A DNA stretch of 64,000 nt. It comes from Bacillota bacterium (GTDB lineage: Bacteria; Bacillota; UBA4882; UBA8346). The notes under the pieces are model-generated. The model was not told the origin of the DNA. It ran no database searches and saw only the letters and a program-made list of their open reading frames with translations. The stretch is taken from positions 1-64,000 of the forward strand of contig JAEYRX010000096.1 of the NCBI GenBank assembly GCA_023435225.1. The letters run 5' to 3'. The position numbers were made by a program, and so were the translations under genes. This document shows, one piece after another, positions 41,287 to 51,289 of the stretch (position 1 is the first letter of the stretch; every line of letters begins with the position of its first letter).

Positions 41287-43263
41287 ATGTTTCAGAACCC
41301 ACATTTAAACAATGATGAAACCTTAACATGTCTTTTTATAACTGAGACCCACGAACAATTGGAAAAATTTGTCGAAATATTACTGAACTGGGACCAGAAT
41401 CAGGGGGAAAGCAGATCAGAAATTAATGAATTATTTCGAATCGCTCATAACATTAAAGGTTCATCCGGAATGATGGGTCTATCTGAACTTAAAGATGCCG
41501 TTCATATGGTAGAAAACCTGTTTGACGGTGTCCGTAAAGAACAATTCGAATTGGACTCGGAGCTAATCGACTCGTTACTAAAATTTTCAGATGAAGTATT
41601 GGCATATATCGAAAAAGGAGACTGGCAAGAGACAGAAGTTTTAAGTTTATGGAAAACATATTTCGATAATGGTATTTCTGAAATGCCGGTTAAAGCTGTT
41701 CAGAGAGAAGATGCCCCGCTAACCTTAACTAGCGATGAGAAAGCTGAAGTCGCAGTTTGGCAAGAATCAGGGAAATATGCTTATGGTATTGAAGTTCAAT
41801 TTTATCCGGAAGCGGAAATGCAGGGGGCTTCTTCTTTAATTTTTTTAAAGGCGCTTCCTAAGTATGGAACAGTATTTAAAACCGCCCCTAAAGAAGAAGA
41901 TTTAAAAGCAGAGAAATTTACAATACTAAAAATTATTCTGCTAACTGAAGAGCCTTTAATTCCGGAGCAGGAGTCGGCTATTGCAGCTTACCCAATGTAC
42001 GATGTTACCAATGTTAAAATCCGGCAATGGGTTTACCGGCCTGAAGAAAAGGTAACAATTGTAACAAAACCTGATAAAAGTGACTCTGTTACACCGGTAG
42101 AGCGAACTATCAGAGTAGAAGCTCAAAAAATCGATAAACTAGTAAATCATATTGGAGAATTAATAAATATAAAAGCAAATTTAGGGCAACTGCTCGATTA
42201 TAAACAACAAATAGGCAACAAATGGAATCTTTTAATCGGGGTTGCCCAAAGATTGGAACAGGTAGTTGATTTGCTCCAAATAGAGGTAATGGACTTAAGG
42301 ATGGTTCAAGTTCGTAATCTGTTTACCCGGTTTTCCAGAATCGTCTATGATATATCGAAACAAAAAGAGAAACAGGTTGAATTGGTTTTATTTGGAGAAG
42401 ATACCGAAATAGATAAACAAGTTGCCGAACAATTAGTTGACCCATTGACTCATCTTATCAGAAATGCGGTCGATCATGGGTTGGAGAACGAAGAAACACG
42501 GATGGAAACAGGAAAAAGCCGGATTGGCAAAATAACTTTAGGCGCTTATCAAGAAGGGGAATATATAGTCATTAGCGTAAGTGATGACGGCCAAGGATTA
42601 AATCTGGATAAAATCAGGGATAAAGGGATAAAAAACGGACTGATAACTGAAACTGAAGAACTTACGGATGAAGAAATCCAAAAATTAATTTTTCAACCCG
42701 GCTTTTCAACTGCGGAACAAATTAGCGATATTTCCGGCCGGGGAGTCGGATTGGATGTTGTTCAAGATAGTATTAAGCGTTTAAAAGGGGACATTGTAAT
42801 AAACTCAACTCACGGTCAGGGGTCGACTTTTTATCTGAAGGTACCTTTAACCCTAGCAATCATTCAATCTTTTATGGTCAAAATAGGAGGCCAGATATTT
42901 GGAATTCCGGCAGCAGATGTGATAGAGAGTATAGCTATTGATATTCAAGATATTCATAAAATCACCGATAAGAGGGTATTTTCTTTAAGGCAGGAAGTTA
43001 TTACTTTGCTTGATTTGGGAAAAATATTTAATTTGCAATCCCGGGTAATTACCGAAAAAATCCCGGTTATTATCGTAAAGCATGGACGTAACAATTACGG
43101 GCTCTTGGTTGAAGATTTAATCGGTCAAGAAGAGATTATGATTAAGCAAATCAATAAAGCATTGGCGGAGAATCCCTTGATATCAGGGGCGGCTTTTGTA
43201 GGTTCGGGCGAAATTGCTCTTGTTCTAGATACGCATCAAATTATCAAAAAATATACACATTGA
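41287..43263 (+). CDS. cheA: Chemotaxis histidine kinase CheA
   Basis: The kinase that phosphorylates CheY and CheB in response to receptor signals. The 658 residues contain the Hpt domain (FRIAHNIKGSSGMMGL, phosphorylated H54), a P2-like linker domain (about 150-260), the dimerisation helices with HIGELINIKANLGQL, the ATPase core (HLIRNAVDHGLEN, SVSDDGQGLNLDKI, GFSTAEQISDISGRGVGLDV), and a CheW-like C-terminal domain. All catalytic motifs are intact. It starts six bases after cheD, and the chemoreceptor gene follows after a short gap. Confidence 0.96.
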   Translation: MFQNPHLNNDETLTCLFITETHEQLEKFVEILLNWDQNQGESRSEINELFRIAHNIKGSSGMMGLSELKDAVHMVENLFDGVRKEQFELDSELIDSLLKFSDEVLAYIEKGDWQETEVLSLWKTYFDNGISEMPVKAVQREDAPLTLTSDEKAEVAVWQESGKYAYGIEVQFYPEAEMQGASSLIFLKALPKYGTVFKTAPKEEDLKAEKFTILKIILLTEEPLIPEQESAIAAYPMYDVTNVKIRQWVYRPEEKVTIVTKPDKSDSVTPVERTIRVEAQKIDKLVNHIGELINIKANLGQLLDYKQQIGNKWNLLIGVAQRLEQVVDLLQIEVMDLRMVQVRNLFTRFSRIVYDISKQKEKQVELVLFGEDTEIDKQVAEQLVDPLTHLIRNAVDHGLENEETRMETGKSRIGKITLGAYQEGEYIVISVSDDGQGLNLDKIRDKGIKNGLITETEELTDEEIQKLIFQPGFSTAEQISDISGRGVGLDVVQDSIKRLKGDIVINSTHGQGSTFYLKVPLTLAIIQSFMVKIGGQIFGIPAADVIESIAIDIQDIHKITDKRVFSLRQEVITLLDLGKIFNLQSRVITEKIPVIIVKHGRNNYGLLVEDLIGQEEIMIKQINKALAENPLISGAAFVGSGEIALVLDTHQIIKKYTH

Positions 43264-43297
43264 CAAAGGGAGTTTATGATTGGGGAAGGAGCGGAAG

Positions 43298-45466
43298 ATG
43301 AAATTAACCTTAACCAAAAAGTTTTCGTTAGTAATTATAAGTATATCCTCAGTTGCGTTTATTGTTACTGCCTTTTTTTTAATTATTCTGGCTATGAACC
43401 AACTATCTGCTCTTTCAGTTGATTTAGCCCAAAATATGGCCAAACAAAAAGCGGAACATGTAAAATCGGAAGTAGAAGTCGGAATGAATACCGCCCGGAC
43501 AGTTGCCGAGGTGATAGAGGGGAATATGGCCTCTACGGCTGGTTTATCCCGGGAACAAATAATAAATATGTTGAAGAGAATTATCGAGAAAAACCCCGGT
43601 TTTTTGGGAGCTTATGTTGCTTTTGAACCTGAAGTATTTGATGGGAAGGGGCCTCAATACGGAGGGGAACCTGGTAATGATATTAATGGAAGATTTCTAC
43701 CTTATTGGACCAGAGTATCCGGAGGAGTTATCTTAACTACTTTGACTGATTATGATAAAGAGGGAATTGGAGATTATTATCTTTTGCCGCGTAAAAACAA
43801 CCGGGAAACTATTACCGAACCTTTATTTTATGGCGGAACTTTAATGACCTCTTTGACGGTTCCGATTCATAATCGCGCCGGAGAATTCATTGGTATTGCC
43901 GGGATAGATTTAAGTTTGCAGCCTTTGATTGAAGAATTGAATAAGGACAATACTTCATTTAAAAATGGGTATGGTTATCTATTATCAAATAAAGGGATTT
44001 TTGCAGCCCATCCCCATAATTTGCTGATAGGCTATGCCAAACCAAATAAAATCGATATAAATGGAATTAAGAATGCAATTGAAAATGGTACTAATTCTGA
44101 ATTAAAGAAATTGGCAACTCCAGGAGAACTAAGTAAACTAAATTTGTACTCGGATAAGTTAAAGATTAATCAGGGATTGCAACAACAATTATTGGAGAAA
44201 GTCAAATCCGGGGAACCGGGTGTGTTTCCGGTTAACGACCCGCTATATAACAAGCAAGGATTTATGGTCTGTAACCCGATATTCATAGGGAAAACCGTAA
44301 CTCCATGGAGTTTTGTGGTATCAATTCCCCGGGACCAAGCTTGTAATGCTCTGGCCGGTCTGGCTAAAACGGGGATTGGATTATCAATAATCGCAATTTT
44401 AGTCGTTTCTTTCGGCTTAATTATTGCAGTTAAACATCTGGTTAAACCGATTTTGGATATAAACAGCCGTTTGAAACAATTAGGAACCGGGGATTTAACA
44501 GTTCGTTTTAAAGCCGGTGGCGGCGATGAAGTAAGTGAATTGGCAGCTCAGCTTAATACCACTATTGAACAAATTTCCAACATGGTAATTGAAATTATCG
44601 ATAGCGCTGATAGAGTCCTGGATCTTTCCAGACAAATATCCGAGGGGGATCAAAATCTCTCCAACCGTACCCAAAAACAAGCTGCGACTTTGGAGGAGAT
44701 TACCATTTCTATTGAGGAAGTTAACTCTCTGGTACAGCAAACAGTTTCCAGTTCCGATCAGGCCGATCTGATATCACATGAAACTTTGGATGTAGTTCAA
44801 GTAGGGGAGAATTCTGTTCAGGAAACAATTATGGCCATGGAACAGATTATGGCCAGCAGTCATCAGATAGCTGAAATCATAAAAGTTGTTAATGATATTG
44901 CCTTTCAAACCAACTTGTTGGCTTTAAATGCGGCAGTAGAGGCTGCCAGAGCAGGAGAGCAGGGCCGAGGATTTGCGGTTGTTGCCGGTGAAGTGAGAAA
45001 TTTAGCGGGACGTACCGCCAAATCATCTCAGGAAGTTGAAGTATTAATCAAAGAAAGTGTTAATCGAGTTGAACAAGGTTATGAGTTGGTTAATCAATCT
45101 GCTAAAATGCTTGAACAGATTGTTTTAAATACTAAAAAAACATCAGAGGTTATAGCTCAAGTGGCAGTCACATTTAGAGAGCATACTGCAGCGACACAGC
45201 AAATCCAAGTATCAATTGAGCAACTAAATAAGGTAACTCAGCAAAATGCCTTGATGGTTGAAGAAATTGCTGTTTGCAGTGATTCTTTAAAGAAGGAAGC
45301 TGAAAACCTTAACAATATGGTTAATAGATTTAGGATTGAATCCGGATTTCCTAATAGCGAATCTATGAATGATAAAATTTTAACGGAGCCTGTTTCTGAC
45401 TTAAGAAAAGAACTTTTACTGCCAAATGATGATTTACTTAAAAAAATGCTAAACAAAGAGAAGTAG
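43298..45466 (+). CDS. Methyl-accepting chemotaxis protein with dCache sensor
   Basis: A transmembrane chemoreceptor of about 722 residues. TM1 is at about 10-35 (FSLVIISISSVAFIVTAFFL), the extracellular part (about 36-355) has the dCache pattern with PYWTRVSGGVILTTLTDYDK and FIGIAGIDLSLQPL, TM2 is at about 358-380, HAMP follows (HLVKPILDINSRLKQLGTGD), and the signalling hairpin contains IAFQTNLLALNAAVEAARAG and GFAVVAGEVRNLA. The ligand cannot be named. The ATG at 43298 has GGGGAAGGAG upstream; a TTG 18 bases earlier lacks it. Confidence 0.93.
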   Translation: MKLTLTKKFSLVIISISSVAFIVTAFFLIILAMNQLSALSVDLAQNMAKQKAEHVKSEVEVGMNTARTVAEVIEGNMASTAGLSREQIINMLKRIIEKNPGFLGAYVAFEPEVFDGKGPQYGGEPGNDINGRFLPYWTRVSGGVILTTLTDYDKEGIGDYYLLPRKNNRETITEPLFYGGTLMTSLTVPIHNRAGEFIGIAGIDLSLQPLIEELNKDNTSFKNGYGYLLSNKGIFAAHPHNLLIGYAKPNKIDINGIKNAIENGTNSELKKLATPGELSKLNLYSDKLKINQGLQQQLLEKVKSGEPGVFPVNDPLYNKQGFMVCNPIFIGKTVTPWSFVVSIPRDQACNALAGLAKTGIGLSIIAILVVSFGLIIAVKHLVKPILDINSRLKQLGTGDLTVRFKAGGGDEVSELAAQLNTTIEQISNMVIEIIDSADRVLDLSRQISEGDQNLSNRTQKQAATLEEITISIEEVNSLVQQTVSSSDQADLISHETLDVVQVGENSVQETIMAMEQIMASSHQIAEIIKVVNDIAFQTNLLALNAAVEAARAGEQGRGFAVVAGEVRNLAGRTAKSSQEVEVLIKESVNRVEQGYELVNQSAKMLEQIVLNTKKTSEVIAQVAVTFREHTAATQQIQVSIEQLNKVTQQNALMVEEIAVCSDSLKKEAENLNNMVNRFRIESGFPNSESMNDKILTEPVSDLRKELLLPNDDLLKKMLNKEK

Positions 45467-45505
45467 AATTATTTTAATAAAGTTAAAATTAGTATTTGCT
45501 ATATA

Positions 45506-45622
45506 AGGGTGTTTCATAATTTTCATAATTATTTTTTGGATACAATATATTGTGAAAAACCTAGATGTGTCTATAGATATACTGTCTCCAAATGTTAAAT
45601 TTATTAATTATGGAAATCTCTC
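45506..45622. repeat. 117-bp palindromic repeat, copy A
   Basis: Ends are AGGGTGTTTCATAATT and AATTATGGAAATCTCT, imperfect inverted repeats. Size and ends match the copy at 52484-52600. It fills most of the gap before cheW. Confidence 0.6.
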
Positions 45623-45689
45623 ATATAAAATAAGTTGAATTTTCATATTAGTTTTTGCATTTTTATGGTTGTTTAAGGGGGATATATAA

Positions 45690-46241
45690 ATGGCTGATAA
45701 AACAATGGATATCCTTAATTTACAATTTGCCGGGTTAAGCAGTGAAAATCAACAATTGATTTTTTCAATAGAAACAGAGGAATTTGGGGTTGATGCGCTT
45801 AAAGTCCAGGAGATGATCAGGTTTCTCACACCGGTAAAAGTGCCAAATGCGCCGGCGGTGGTTCGCGGGGTAATTAATTTTCGGGGCGAAGTTATCCCGG
45901 TTTTGGATATGCGCAAAATTTTTCAGTTGGAGCCAGGAAATTATAATGAGTTCACAGTAATAGTTATAGTTGAAACCAACAATAAAATTTTTGGCTTAAT
46001 AGTTGATAAAGTTTCTGATATTATTAGTATTCCGGAAAATAATATTCAGCCCACTCCGGAGTTTAGTTCCAAAGAAAAAACCAAGTATTTAAAAGCAATG
46101 GGGAAAGTGGGGCATAGACTTATTTTAATGATTGATCTGGAGAAAGTAATTGATTTTCATGAGCTTGATGAAGCTTTACCTCAACTTCATTTTAACCGTG
46201 AAGAAGGTATTTCTATCGTAAATGAACCGGAAGAAGAATAG
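45690..46241 (+). CDS. cheW: Chemotaxis adaptor protein CheW
   Basis: CheW couples chemoreceptors to CheA. The 183 residues carry the standard fold: FSIETEEFGVDALKVQEMIR, VPNAPAVVRGVINFRGEVIP, VLDMRKIF, then VIVVETNNKIFGLIVDKVSD. The 15 residues at each end are extra to the core. AGGGGGA precedes the ATG. A 220-base gap with a palindromic repeat separates it from the receptor gene; cheR follows after eight bases. Confidence 0.94.
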   Translation: MADKTMDILNLQFAGLSSENQQLIFSIETEEFGVDALKVQEMIRFLTPVKVPNAPAVVRGVINFRGEVIPVLDMRKIFQLEPGNYNEFTVIVIVETNNKIFGLIVDKVSDIISIPENNIQPTPEFSSKEKTKYLKAMGKVGHRLILMIDLEKVIDFHELDEALPQLHFNREEGISIVNEPEEE

Positions 46242-46249
46242 GGATAGTA

Positions 46250-47068
46250 ATGGAAAACATTGAGCCAATCAACAGGGAGATTGAATTAATCTGTGAATTT
46301 TTAAACGAAAAACTAGGCTTCACCTATGGCCTTCAAAAAAAATATTTAATAAATTCCCGTTTAAATAAACGATTATTTGACCTTAATCTTAACAGTTACG
46401 AAGCGTACTTAAAATTAATCAAAAACGACCGGACTGAACTGAATTATTTTTTTGATTTATTAACAACTAATGTAACCAGTTTCTTTCGGGAGGATAATCA
46501 GTTTATAATTCTACAAAGGGAGCTACTACCCCAATTTTATAAAAGCCTAAAAACAAAAAAAATTCGTTGCTGGTCGGCTGGTTGTTCCTCCGGAGAAGAA
46601 GCTTATTCATTGGCAATTGTTTTAAATGAAGCGCTTGGCCAAAGTTGGGATATTAAAGTTCTAGCTTCAGATATCAGTACCAGAAAACTGGAAGAAGGGA
46701 TGAAAGGGGTCTATCCTGGAGATAGGTTACAAGATGTTCCGGTCTCTTTTAGAGAAAAGTATTTTTTTACGGATAAAAATTTAAAAGGACAATATAAGGT
46801 TACTCCCGAATTAAGAAAACAGATAGTTTTTCGAAAGATAAACCTTAACCAGAGTTTTGACATTCCCGTTCATATCAAATTTGATATTATTCTCTGCCGT
46901 AATGTCTTTATTTATCTAGGGAAAGAATCCCGGCAAAAAGTTCTGGAACAGTTTTATACTTATTTAAATACCGGAGGATATCTCTTTTTAGGACAATCCG
47001 AACCAATAAATACCTTTAATAATAACAGTTGGTCAATAATCAAAAATTGTATCTATCAAAAAAAATAA
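46250..47068 (+). CDS. cheR: Chemotaxis protein methyltransferase CheR
   Basis: CheR methylates receptor glutamates for adaptation. The 272 residues show the helical N-terminal domain, then TTNVTSFFREDNQF, the SAM loop WSAGCSSGEEAYSLAIVL, and FDIILCRNVFIYLGKESRQK followed by GGYLFLGQSE. All family motifs are present. It starts eight bases after cheW. Confidence 0.95.
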   Translation: MENIEPINREIELICEFLNEKLGFTYGLQKKYLINSRLNKRLFDLNLNSYEAYLKLIKNDRTELNYFFDLLTTNVTSFFREDNQFIILQRELLPQFYKSLKTKKIRCWSAGCSSGEEAYSLAIVLNEALGQSWDIKVLASDISTRKLEEGMKGVYPGDRLQDVPVSFREKYFFTDKNLKGQYKVTPELRKQIVFRKINLNQSFDIPVHIKFDIILCRNVFIYLGKESRQKVLEQFYTYLNTGGYLFLGQSEPINTFNNNSWSIIKNCIYQKK

Positions 47069-47101
47069 TACAAATATTATGATTAATTCAGTGGGAGCTA
47101 G

Positions 47102-48172
47102 ATGAATAAAAAAAAGGTTCTAGTTATCAGTGATTCAGCATTTGTGCGTCAATTTCTAAAGGATATTATAAATAAAACAACAGATTTAATAGTAACAGCT
47201 ACGGTAAGTGATCAGTTAAAAGCATTGGAGTTATTAAAAACTCAAGTGTTTGATGTTATTGTTCTGGATATTGAATTAGCTAAAATGGACGGAGTCACAT
47301 TTCTCAATTATCTAAGTGATTTTAAATTTATTCCGGTAGTAATAATTAGTCCTTTAACTAAAAATAATACTGATTCAGCTTTAAAAATGTTATCATTTGG
47401 GGCGGTTGAGGTAATTGCCAAACCGGCGATTGGTTATAAGGAAAGGTTAGAACATATCGAAGAAGAAATAGTAATTAAAATTAGAATAGCAGCTTATGCC
47501 AATCTAACTGGTAGTATATCGAATAAAAATAAATCTATCTCCAAAGTAGTTTCTAAGCCAAAGAATAATAAAACTACTGATAAGATAATCGCTATCGGTG
47601 CTTCAACCGGTGGAACCGTTGCTTTAGAAAAAATATTTAAGGATTTATCGCCTGATTTACCTGGAATTATTATAATACAGCATATGCCGGAGGTATTTAC
47701 CGCAGAGTTTGCCAGAACACTAGACCAAATAAGCTCTTTACATATCAAGGAAGCCGAAAATGGAGAATATATCCATAAAGGAACCGGATTAGTAGTCCCG
47801 GGGCAACAAAATTTAACTATTAAAAAGGTCGGTTCTAAGTATATGGTAAAAATCGAACCACAACTTAATTATTCGCTATATAACCCGTCAATAAATCATA
47901 CATTCCAATCAATTGCCAACCAAGCCGGAGCTGACTCAATGGGGATTATATTAACGGGTATGGGGGATGACGGAGCAAAAGGACTTAAGGAGATGTTTAA
48001 TAAAGGAGCTTATACAATTGCTCAAGATGAAAAGACATCAGTAATTTTTGGAATGCCTCAAAAAGCTATCGAGATCGGCGCTGTTTCTAAAGTCGTAGCA
48101 CTGAATGAAATAGCTCAAGAGATAAATAACTGGGGTTATTTGCTACAGGAAAATGAGAGGTGCGGAAATTGA
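47102..48172 (+). CDS. cheB: Protein-glutamate methylesterase CheB
   Basis: CheB removes methyl groups from receptors. The 356 residues have a receiver domain (1-115) and a methylesterase domain (160-350). The catalytic triad is intact: S168 in GASTGG, H194 in QHMP and the aspartate in ILTGMGDDGAKG. In the receiver the phospho-acceptor D56 and the lysine of AKPA are present, but the usual acidic pair reads SD (VISDSAF), so metal binding may be weaker. A 25-residue basic linker joins the domains. The end overlaps cheY by four bases or more. Confidence 0.93.
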   Translation: MNKKKVLVISDSAFVRQFLKDIINKTTDLIVTATVSDQLKALELLKTQVFDVIVLDIELAKMDGVTFLNYLSDFKFIPVVIISPLTKNNTDSALKMLSFGAVEVIAKPAIGYKERLEHIEEEIVIKIRIAAYANLTGSISNKNKSISKVVSKPKNNKTTDKIIAIGASTGGTVALEKIFKDLSPDLPGIIIIQHMPEVFTAEFARTLDQISSLHIKEAENGEYIHKGTGLVVPGQQNLTIKKVGSKYMVKIEPQLNYSLYNPSINHTFQSIANQAGADSMGIILTGMGDDGAKGLKEMFNKGAYTIAQDEKTSVIFGMPQKAIEIGAVSKVVALNEIAQEINNWGYLLQENERCGN

Positions 48173-48528
48173 AAGCATTAATAGTAGATGATGCGGTTCT
48201 GGCCAGGGCGATGTTAAAAAAACTAATTGAGTTAATTGGAGTAACGATTATTTTTGAAGCCCAAAACGGTGAAGAAGCAATTCAGATATATCAAACTGAA
48301 AAGCCGAATTTGGTCACTATGGATATTACCATGCCCGGGATGGATGGAATAACTGCTACTAAAAAAATCCTAGAGTTTGATCCTAACGCCAATATTGTAG
48401 TCTGTAGCGCTTTGGGGCAAAAAGAAGTAGTTATGGAAGCTATTCAAGCCGGAGCAAAACATTTTATCGTCAAACCATACGAGGAAGATAAAGTTATGAA
48501 TACCTTGAAAGCCGTATTGGGAATATAG
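48169..48528 (+). CDS. cheY: Chemotaxis response regulator CheY
   Basis: A single-domain receiver of 119 residues that carries the signal to the flagellar switch. The acidic pair D7-D8 (LIVDDA), acceptor D52 (VTMDITMPGMDG), and lysine in FIVKPY are all present. The TTG at 48169 is chosen because AGAGGTG lies six bases upstream; a GTG at 48160 sits within that ribosome site. It overlaps the end of cheB and ends the cheW-R-B-Y unit, followed by a terminator. Confidence 0.93.
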   Translation: MKALIVDDAVLARAMLKKLIELIGVTIIFEAQNGEEAIQIYQTEKPNLVTMDITMPGMDGITATKKILEFDPNANIVVCSALGQKEVVMEAIQAGAKHFIVKPYEEDKVMNTLKAVLGI

Positions 48529-48535
48529 ATGTTAA

Positions 48536-48567
48536 AAAACAGAGAGCTTCTCTGTTTTATTTTTTCC
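48536..48567 (+). terminator. Rho-independent terminator after cheY
   Basis: AAAACAGAGA pairs with TCTCTGTTTT, followed by ATTTTTT. Confidence 0.85.
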
Positions 48568-48686
48568 AAGGAAGGATAAAAAAGGAGGCTTTTGTAATAA
48601 TATAAAAATAAAGAAAATTATTTAATTAAAATTCACAGTCCTAATGTAGGATTTGAATTTCACAATTTTATAAGGGAGGTGATGAA

Positions 48687-49001
48687 ATGATTGGAAAATT
48701 GCGGGGAATTGTTTGGGTCGGCAGTTTCTCAATTATTTTTCTATTTATACCTTCTTTAGCAATTAAAATATGGGAGTATCTTACTGAAGCGCCCTGGCCA
48801 AATAAGAGTTGGCTGTTTTATCTCGGTGGGGCTTTTTTATTAATAATATTTGCTGGGAACAGATGGCGAAAACGAAAAGAAATACTTAAAAACCCGGTAT
48901 TGGTTGAATCTCCGATTCTCATTGCCAAACAGCGATTGGCCAAAGGGGAGATCTCTATAGAAGAGTTCCGGCAAATAAGGCAAGAATTAATAGAGATATA
49001 G
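48687..49001 (+). CDS. Small membrane protein with SHOCT motif
   Basis: A 104-residue protein with two hydrophobic segments (about residues 8-28 and 42-57) and a C-terminal SHOCT-type short domain, IAKQRLAKGEISIEEFRQIR. SHOCT domains end many bacterial membrane proteins and may aid oligomerisation. The function is unknown. GGGAGGTG precedes the ATG. It is a single gene with its own terminator. Confidence 0.7.
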   Translation: MIGKLRGIVWVGSFSIIFLFIPSLAIKIWEYLTEAPWPNKSWLFYLGGAFLLIIFAGNRWRKRKEILKNPVLVESPILIAKQRLAKGEISIEEFRQIRQELIEI

Positions 49002-49003
49002 AG

Positions 49004-49030
49004 GACTGCGATATATGGCAGTCTTTTTTT
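49004..49030 (+). terminator. Rho-independent terminator after the SHOCT gene
   Basis: GACTGC pairs with GCAGTC, followed by T7. Confidence 0.85.
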
Positions 49031-49312
49031 AAGTAAGCTACATTATAATCGACAGATAAATGTTTTGGGGGATTGTATATTTTTTATGGAAAGTTTAAGT
49101 TATTGAAGGAAAGTTTTGTTTAATCAAGAATGCATGTTATAATTATTCACTATAATAAAAAATGAGCTTTTTACGTTGTCAATTAATTTAAAATTCGCGA
49201 TATTATATGTTGATAGTCTAAAGTATGTATATCACTACATATATTATCGCTCATGCAAATTAAGGTTACACATAAAAAGCTTAAAACATACAGGAATTAG
49301 GAGGAGTTGCCT

Positions 49313-50407
49313 TTGGGGAAAATTCGAGTGGGTTTGGTTTATGGAGGCCGTTCGGGAGAGCATGAAGTCTCCGTTTTATCGGCTAATTCAGTAATGACGG
49401 CTATTAACCGTCAACAATACGAGGTAATTCCAATAGGTATTACAAGAGAAGGACGATGGTTACCGGGGCAATCACCTATCCCTTTGGTTGAAAGTAAGGA
49501 ACTTCAAGTACGCCTACTTGGCGAAGGAAAAAGATCGGAACAATTTGCTTTAGTGAATCAAACTCAGCAAGGGGAGATTCTGTCAGGCTTGCGGGACCAG
49601 GTTGATGTAATATTTCCAGTCTTACACGGGCCTTTTGGAGAAGATGGGACAATACAGGGTCTATTGGAACTGGCAGGAATCCCTTATGTTGGCGGTGGTG
49701 TTTTAGCTTCAGCGGTTGGGATGGATAAGGCGGTTATGAAAGCTGTTTTTGAACAAAGCGGTCTGCCGGTTGGTGATTATCTAGTTTATCTTAGAAAAGA
49801 ATGGTCAAGTAATCATAAACGGATTCAGGAAGAAATAGAACGGAAATTAAGCTTTCCATGCTTTGTTAAACCGGCTAATTTAGGCTCCAGTGTAGGCATT
49901 TCCAAAGCACATAATCAGGAAGAATTAGTAGCCGCAATGAAATTGGCTGCTGAATATGATCGAAAAATCGTGATAGAAAAGATGATTACCGGGCGTGAGA
50001 TAGAATGCGCCATACTTGGCAATGATGAGCCGATTGCCTCAGTACCGGGGGAGATTATACCGTGTGCCGATTTTTATGATTATGAGGCTAAATATGTTTT
50101 AAATGATTCCCGGTTAATTATTCCGGCTGAGCTTGAACCGGATATGGTTCAACGTATTCAAGATATAGCTGTTAAAGCTTTTAAAGCGGTAGACTGTGCC
50201 GGTATGGCCCGGGTTGATTTTTTTGTAAATACCGATCAAAAAGTAATTTACTTAAACGAAATAAATACCCTTCCCGGTTTTACTAAAATCAGTATGTATC
50301 CAAAGTTATGGGAAGCCAGCGGAATCGGATACACTGATCTGATTGACCGTTTGTTGGGATTAGCAATTGAACGATATGAGGATAAACAGCAAAACAGAAT
50401 AGATTAA
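49313..50407 (+). CDS. ddl: D-alanine--D-alanine ligase
   Basis: Makes the D-Ala-D-Ala dipeptide for peptidoglycan using ATP. About 364 residues. Motifs are VGLVYGGRSGEHEVSVLSA, VIFPVLHGPFGEDGTIQGLL, the ATP-grasp region FPCFVKPANLGSSVGISKA, and LNEINTLPGFTKISMYPKLW. The serine and tyrosine positions fit vancomycin-sensitive D-Ala ligases. The TTG at 49313 is chosen because AGGAGGAG lies about six bases upstream; a TTG at 49307 abuts it. The 280 bases upstream show nothing recognisable. Confidence 0.94.
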   Translation: MGKIRVGLVYGGRSGEHEVSVLSANSVMTAINRQQYEVIPIGITREGRWLPGQSPIPLVESKELQVRLLGEGKRSEQFALVNQTQQGEILSGLRDQVDVIFPVLHGPFGEDGTIQGLLELAGIPYVGGGVLASAVGMDKAVMKAVFEQSGLPVGDYLVYLRKEWSSNHKRIQEEIERKLSFPCFVKPANLGSSVGISKAHNQEELVAAMKLAAEYDRKIVIEKMITGREIECAILGNDEPIASVPGEIIPCADFYDYEAKYVLNDSRLIIPAELEPDMVQRIQDIAVKAFKAVDCAGMARVDFFVNTDQKVIYLNEINTLPGFTKISMYPKLWEASGIGYTDLIDRLLGLAIERYEDKQQNRID

Positions 50408-50539
50408 AAGTTGAAAAACGTTTTGGATAAAGCATTACAATTTTTAAGTCCTAGTGAGTGGTTTGAAACTCTCTTAGTTAAATAATAACAGGTTATCCCT
50501 CTTAAGAAATAGAGATAATAGATTTAGGGAGGGGTAACA

Positions 50540-51289
50540 TTGTGGCGGGTTTTTGCGGACTTTCATACACATACACGCTATTCGCACGGAACCGGTACCA
50601 TTGAAGAAAATGCCCGGGCAGCAAAAAAACAAGGGTTAGAAATTTTAGGTATCGCGGATCATGGTCCGGCTAATTGGGGGCATATTGCCACTACCAGCTT
50701 GGATGTTTTTGACCAAATTATGGTTGAGGCTAAAAAAGTAGAACGGCAATTTTCCGGCTTAACCATATTAGCAGGTACCGAGGCCAATATCATTAGTTAT
50801 GAAGGAGAGTTGGATATTCCGTTAAAATTACAAAAGAAACTGGATCAAGTATTAGCGGGGTTTCATGTTACTATTAAGCCAAAGACCGTAGAAGACGGAG
50901 TTAAATTTATTACTCAGTGGGTCGCCGGCCGATTGAGCCCTCGTTTGAAACAGATCGCCAGGAATGACAATACAAAAGCCATTGTATCCGCGGTCTACCG
51001 TAATCAAATAGACATTATTACCCATCCGGGGCTCAATATTAATATTGATACACCGGAGTTAGCCAGAGCTTGTGTAAAAAAGCATACGGCATTGGAGATT
51101 AATACTTTACACGGGAGTAAATCTGTGGCCTTTATTAAAGCCGCAGCCGGCGAAGGAGTAATGTTTGCTATCGGAAGTGACGCCCATCAGCCGGACCGGG
51201 TAGGATCTCTAAATTCCGGTGTTAAAGCAGCACAAACGGCAGGATTAAAGCCGGAACGGATAATAAATGTTAAACCGGATAAAGGCTAA
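50540..51289 (+). CDS. PHP-domain metal-dependent phosphoesterase
   Basis: A 249-residue PHP protein of the YcdX/histidinol-phosphatase type. Metal-binding motifs are DFHTHTRYSHG near the N-terminus, GIADHGP, THPGLNI, and AIGSDAHQPDRVGSL near the end. The substrate is unknown; phosphate esters or DNA ends are possible. The TTG start at 50540 has GGGAGGGG seven bases upstream. In several clostridial genomes a PHP gene lies near rapZ-yvcK, as here. Confidence 0.82.
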   Translation: MWRVFADFHTHTRYSHGTGTIEENARAAKKQGLEILGIADHGPANWGHIATTSLDVFDQIMVEAKKVERQFSGLTILAGTEANIISYEGELDIPLKLQKKLDQVLAGFHVTIKPKTVEDGVKFITQWVAGRLSPRLKQIARNDNTKAIVSAVYRNQIDIITHPGLNINIDTPELARACVKKHTALEINTLHGSKSVAFIKAAAGEGVMFAIGSDAHQPDRVGSLNSGVKAAQTAGLKPERIINVKPDKG

